This document shows positions 62,001 through 64,000 of a DNA stretch of 64,000 nucleotides, piece after piece. A program made the translations under genes and the position numbers. Under the pieces are notes generated by a model. That model was not told the origin of the DNA. It did no database searches and saw only the letters and a program-made list of their open reading frames with translations. Each line of letters opens with the position of its first letter. Within the stretch, counting starts at the first letter, position 1. Location of the stretch: NCBI RefSeq assembly GCF_022682495.2, contig NC_071391.1, positions 42,065,998 to 42,129,997 on the forward strand. The letters run 5' to 3'. The DNA comes from Desmodus rotundus (taxonomy: Eukaryota > Chordata > Mammalia > Chiroptera > Phyllostomidae).

Positions 62001-63743
62001 CAAAGAAGAGAGTCATGAACGATAATCAAGCAGAGATGTGATTGTTCATAGTAACATTTTATTTATTCATTTATTATTTCATTGATGAGTTGTAAACTGT
62101 CATCATTTTGGCTCATGGACCCATCCAAACTCCTAAGACTCCACCTTCAGATTACATAGAGGGTATCTGTGTCTTTTTGAGAAAACTGGCAATAGCTTCA
62201 GCCCAGGAGTTCTTCACTTGGAATTCACAGGATTCTTCGATTTAGATGTAAATGCTACTTCTCTATTTTACTTTAACCGAAATCCAAAATGTTTTTCTTA
62301 ATTGAATGAAGGTAAACAACCCAAACCAACATTACCAATACCTATGACTTCATCACCAGTAGAAATCAGAGATATTTTTACATTGCATTGCAGTTGTTGA
62401 AGATACCTCAAAATATAAGTTAAGCTCATCATTTTGAAATTAAGGTGGTTATTAGACTTGCCACAACATTTTAAAATTTACTCTTTTAAAGAAGCATGTG
62501 TACTATTATATCTCATATTTGTTTCCTAAAACTATTAAAACTATATTTTGATGTAGTCGCTTTTCCTGATACAGCTATACATTTCATTTTTGTATGTGTG
62601 CACATATGTGTGTGTATGTATTTGATATTTTGAAATCATTATTTTGAAGTACCTTTATCAGATAGACGAAGGGTTGATAGACCAAGCCTCGCATACAACC
62701 TTAAAATTTAGACTTTAGAATTTTCTTCTGTCTTTTTGGAGTGGCTCTATGATGTTTTGTCATTGCTCCCAAACTGCTCCATGCCTTCTAGGCACGCATT
62801 TTCAACAACTCTATTAAATATGGGACCAACTTATTTTATTTATTTTATTTAATTAATGTTAACTTATTAAGCAAATCTGTATGGTATGCTTAATAAAGTA
62901 CTCAAAAATGAAAAAATATGGGCAAAATTTTCAAAGTAGTGTGTAATTTCTGGGAGGAACAGACACAGAACACAGGCAGGGAGACTTGCTGGGCTGGAGG
63001 TGGCAGATCAGTGCTGTTTCGTCTGAACACAGAAAACTAGCCATGCTGGTGGGTTAAAAAGACATTGTGTTGTGATGGATGTCCATTATTTGGGAAGTTC
63101 ACTGACAGTTGAGATTGATATATGGGAGCCCCAGTGAAGTGGAGAATAGGATTTCCAAAGAGATGATGGCATATTATCCAGAGATACCTCTTGGTTTACC
63201 ACCTCCTTCTAAACAGGTCATTTTCTCTAAGACAAAAGTGAGTTCCATTTGATTTCTCATTCCTTAGTGACTACTATTTGAAGAAACTGACAGCAGAAAC
63301 GGTTGGATGTCCAAAGAATGAGAAACATCTGCACCAACATGAAAAGGGTGAGGTGTTGCGAGAGCAGCATAAGACTCAAGGTTTCAGTTAATAATAAGGT
63401 GAAATTAAATAGCATGACCTTGCATGTGAACTCAATCTGTCTTTTTGTTATTATATATGCAATATTACAAATAAAGAAGATAACATTTCGATCTACTTTA
63501 CACTTGCCAGAGGACATTAAAAAGGAATGTACCATTTCATAAAGATTTGTTTCACAAACGGAAAATGTTCCAACTAATGCAACATGATGAACTTGTAAAA
63601 ACCTTACAAAGAAGATTCTTGAAATGGTTGGTAGTGATTGGAGGCAATTCCTCAGCCCTCCAACTCTGAATTATATAACTTCATAGGTCATATACACCTA
63701 TGTTTAGCATGTAGTGACTTTGTACTGAAAAAGGAGACAAACC
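59033..63743. other. Upstream region of the second OR2D2, no gene
   Basis: Duplicate of 42144-46855. One extra A near 59826 breaks the long ORF seen in unit 1. 62750-62900 and 63140-63360 are visibly more diverged from unit 1 than their surroundings. Confidence 0.6.
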
Positions 63744-64000
63744 ATGAGACAGACAAATCAGACACAGGTGACAGAATTCTTCCTTCTGGGACTCTCTGAC
63801 AACCCTCACACCCAGCAGCTACTATTCATCTTATTCCTGGGTTTTTACCTTGTCACTGTGGTTGGAAATCTGCTTCTCATGTCCCTTGTACAGGCTGACT
63901 CCCTGCTTCACACACCTATGTATTTCTTTCTCTGCAATTTATCTCTGGCTGACCTCTGTTTCTCCACCAACATCGTTCCTCAGGCCCTGGTCCACCTGCT
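63744..64000 (+). CDS. OR2D2: Olfactory receptor 2D2, unit 2 copy, cut by window edge
   Basis: The first 257 nt (85 codons plus 2 nt) are identical to the unit 1 OR2D2, from [12 protein letters not shown] through the TM2 motif [18 protein letters not shown] to IVPQALVHL. Whether the rest is open cannot be seen. If intact, this genome has two OR2D2 genes in tandem about 16.9 kb apart. Confidence 0.9.
   Translation, partial: MRQTNQTQVTEFFLLGLSDNPHTQQLLFILFLGFYLVTVVGNLLLMSLVQADSLLHTPMYFFLCNLSLADLCFSTNIVPQALVHL

Larger units (their letters stand above)
52752..64000 (+). repeat. Tandem duplication unit 2 (runs off the window)
   Basis: Direct repeat of 35862-47112. Most long stretches are identical or nearly so (for example most of 42160-44700 against 59050-61590). 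Differences concentrate in a few patches (61650-61780, 62750-62900, 63140-63360). It contains second copies of the 3.4-kb segment, HAL1 copy C and the start of OR2D2. Whether the OR10A4-like gene is also repeated lies beyond the right edge. Confidence 0.93.

Overview
This window is nuclear DNA from a mammal, most likely a microbat (Yangochiroptera). The evidence is a set of bat-type repeats: Ves-like tRNA-derived SINEs (15768-15983, 31586-31779, 33021-33252), ORF1-only LINE-1 derivatives of the HAL1 ('half-L1') kind, short mariner-type MITEs and a young hAT MITE with a perfect 8-bp target duplication. Genes are exon-split or single-exon olfactory receptors, and nothing prokaryotic is present. 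Family and ortholog names rest on recognising human relatives from memory; no search was run.

Layout. 1-2010: HAL1 copy A with an intact 279-codon ORF1, followed by a second, diverged 3' end. 2010-10.4 kb: gene-poor, with a CpG-rich promoter-like patch at 6.30-7.08 kb. 10.4-27.2 kb: a complete, in-frame SCAN-KRAB-C2H2 gene on the minus strand, ZNF215. Its five coding exons join at consistent phases into 553 codons, and a CpG island at 26.48-27.23 kb is the probable promoter. 27.87-31.31 kb: an older copy of a 3.4-kb intergenic segment that recurs twice to the right. 31.9-32.8 kb: OR2D3 on the minus strand, open but with the DRY arginine changed to Gln. 33.3-35.2 kb: full-length HAL1 copy B flanked by a 13-bp target duplication. 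35622-35861: assembly gap.

From 35862 to the right edge the sequence is a large direct tandem duplication. Unit 1 (35862-52751) carries the 3.4-kb segment, HAL1 copy C on the minus strand, OR2D2 on the plus strand and an OR10A4-like pseudogene on the minus strand. Unit 2 starts at 52752 and runs off the window inside a second OR2D2. The order and orientations (ZNF215 -, OR2D3 -, OR2D2 +, OR10A4 -) mirror human 11p15.4 as a block, so this is conserved synteny seen from the other strand.

The genes do not form a pathway. They are an olfactory-receptor cluster edge next to a KRAB zinc-finger repressor gene, reshaped by ORF1-only retrotransposons and by duplication. The points most worth checking are: the HAL1 family, with an intact ORF1, a repeated-unit 5'UTR and a YY1-like start; whether the 16.9-kb duplication, which abuts a gap, is real; the DRY-to-DQY change in OR2D3; and the two small frameshifts in OR10A4.
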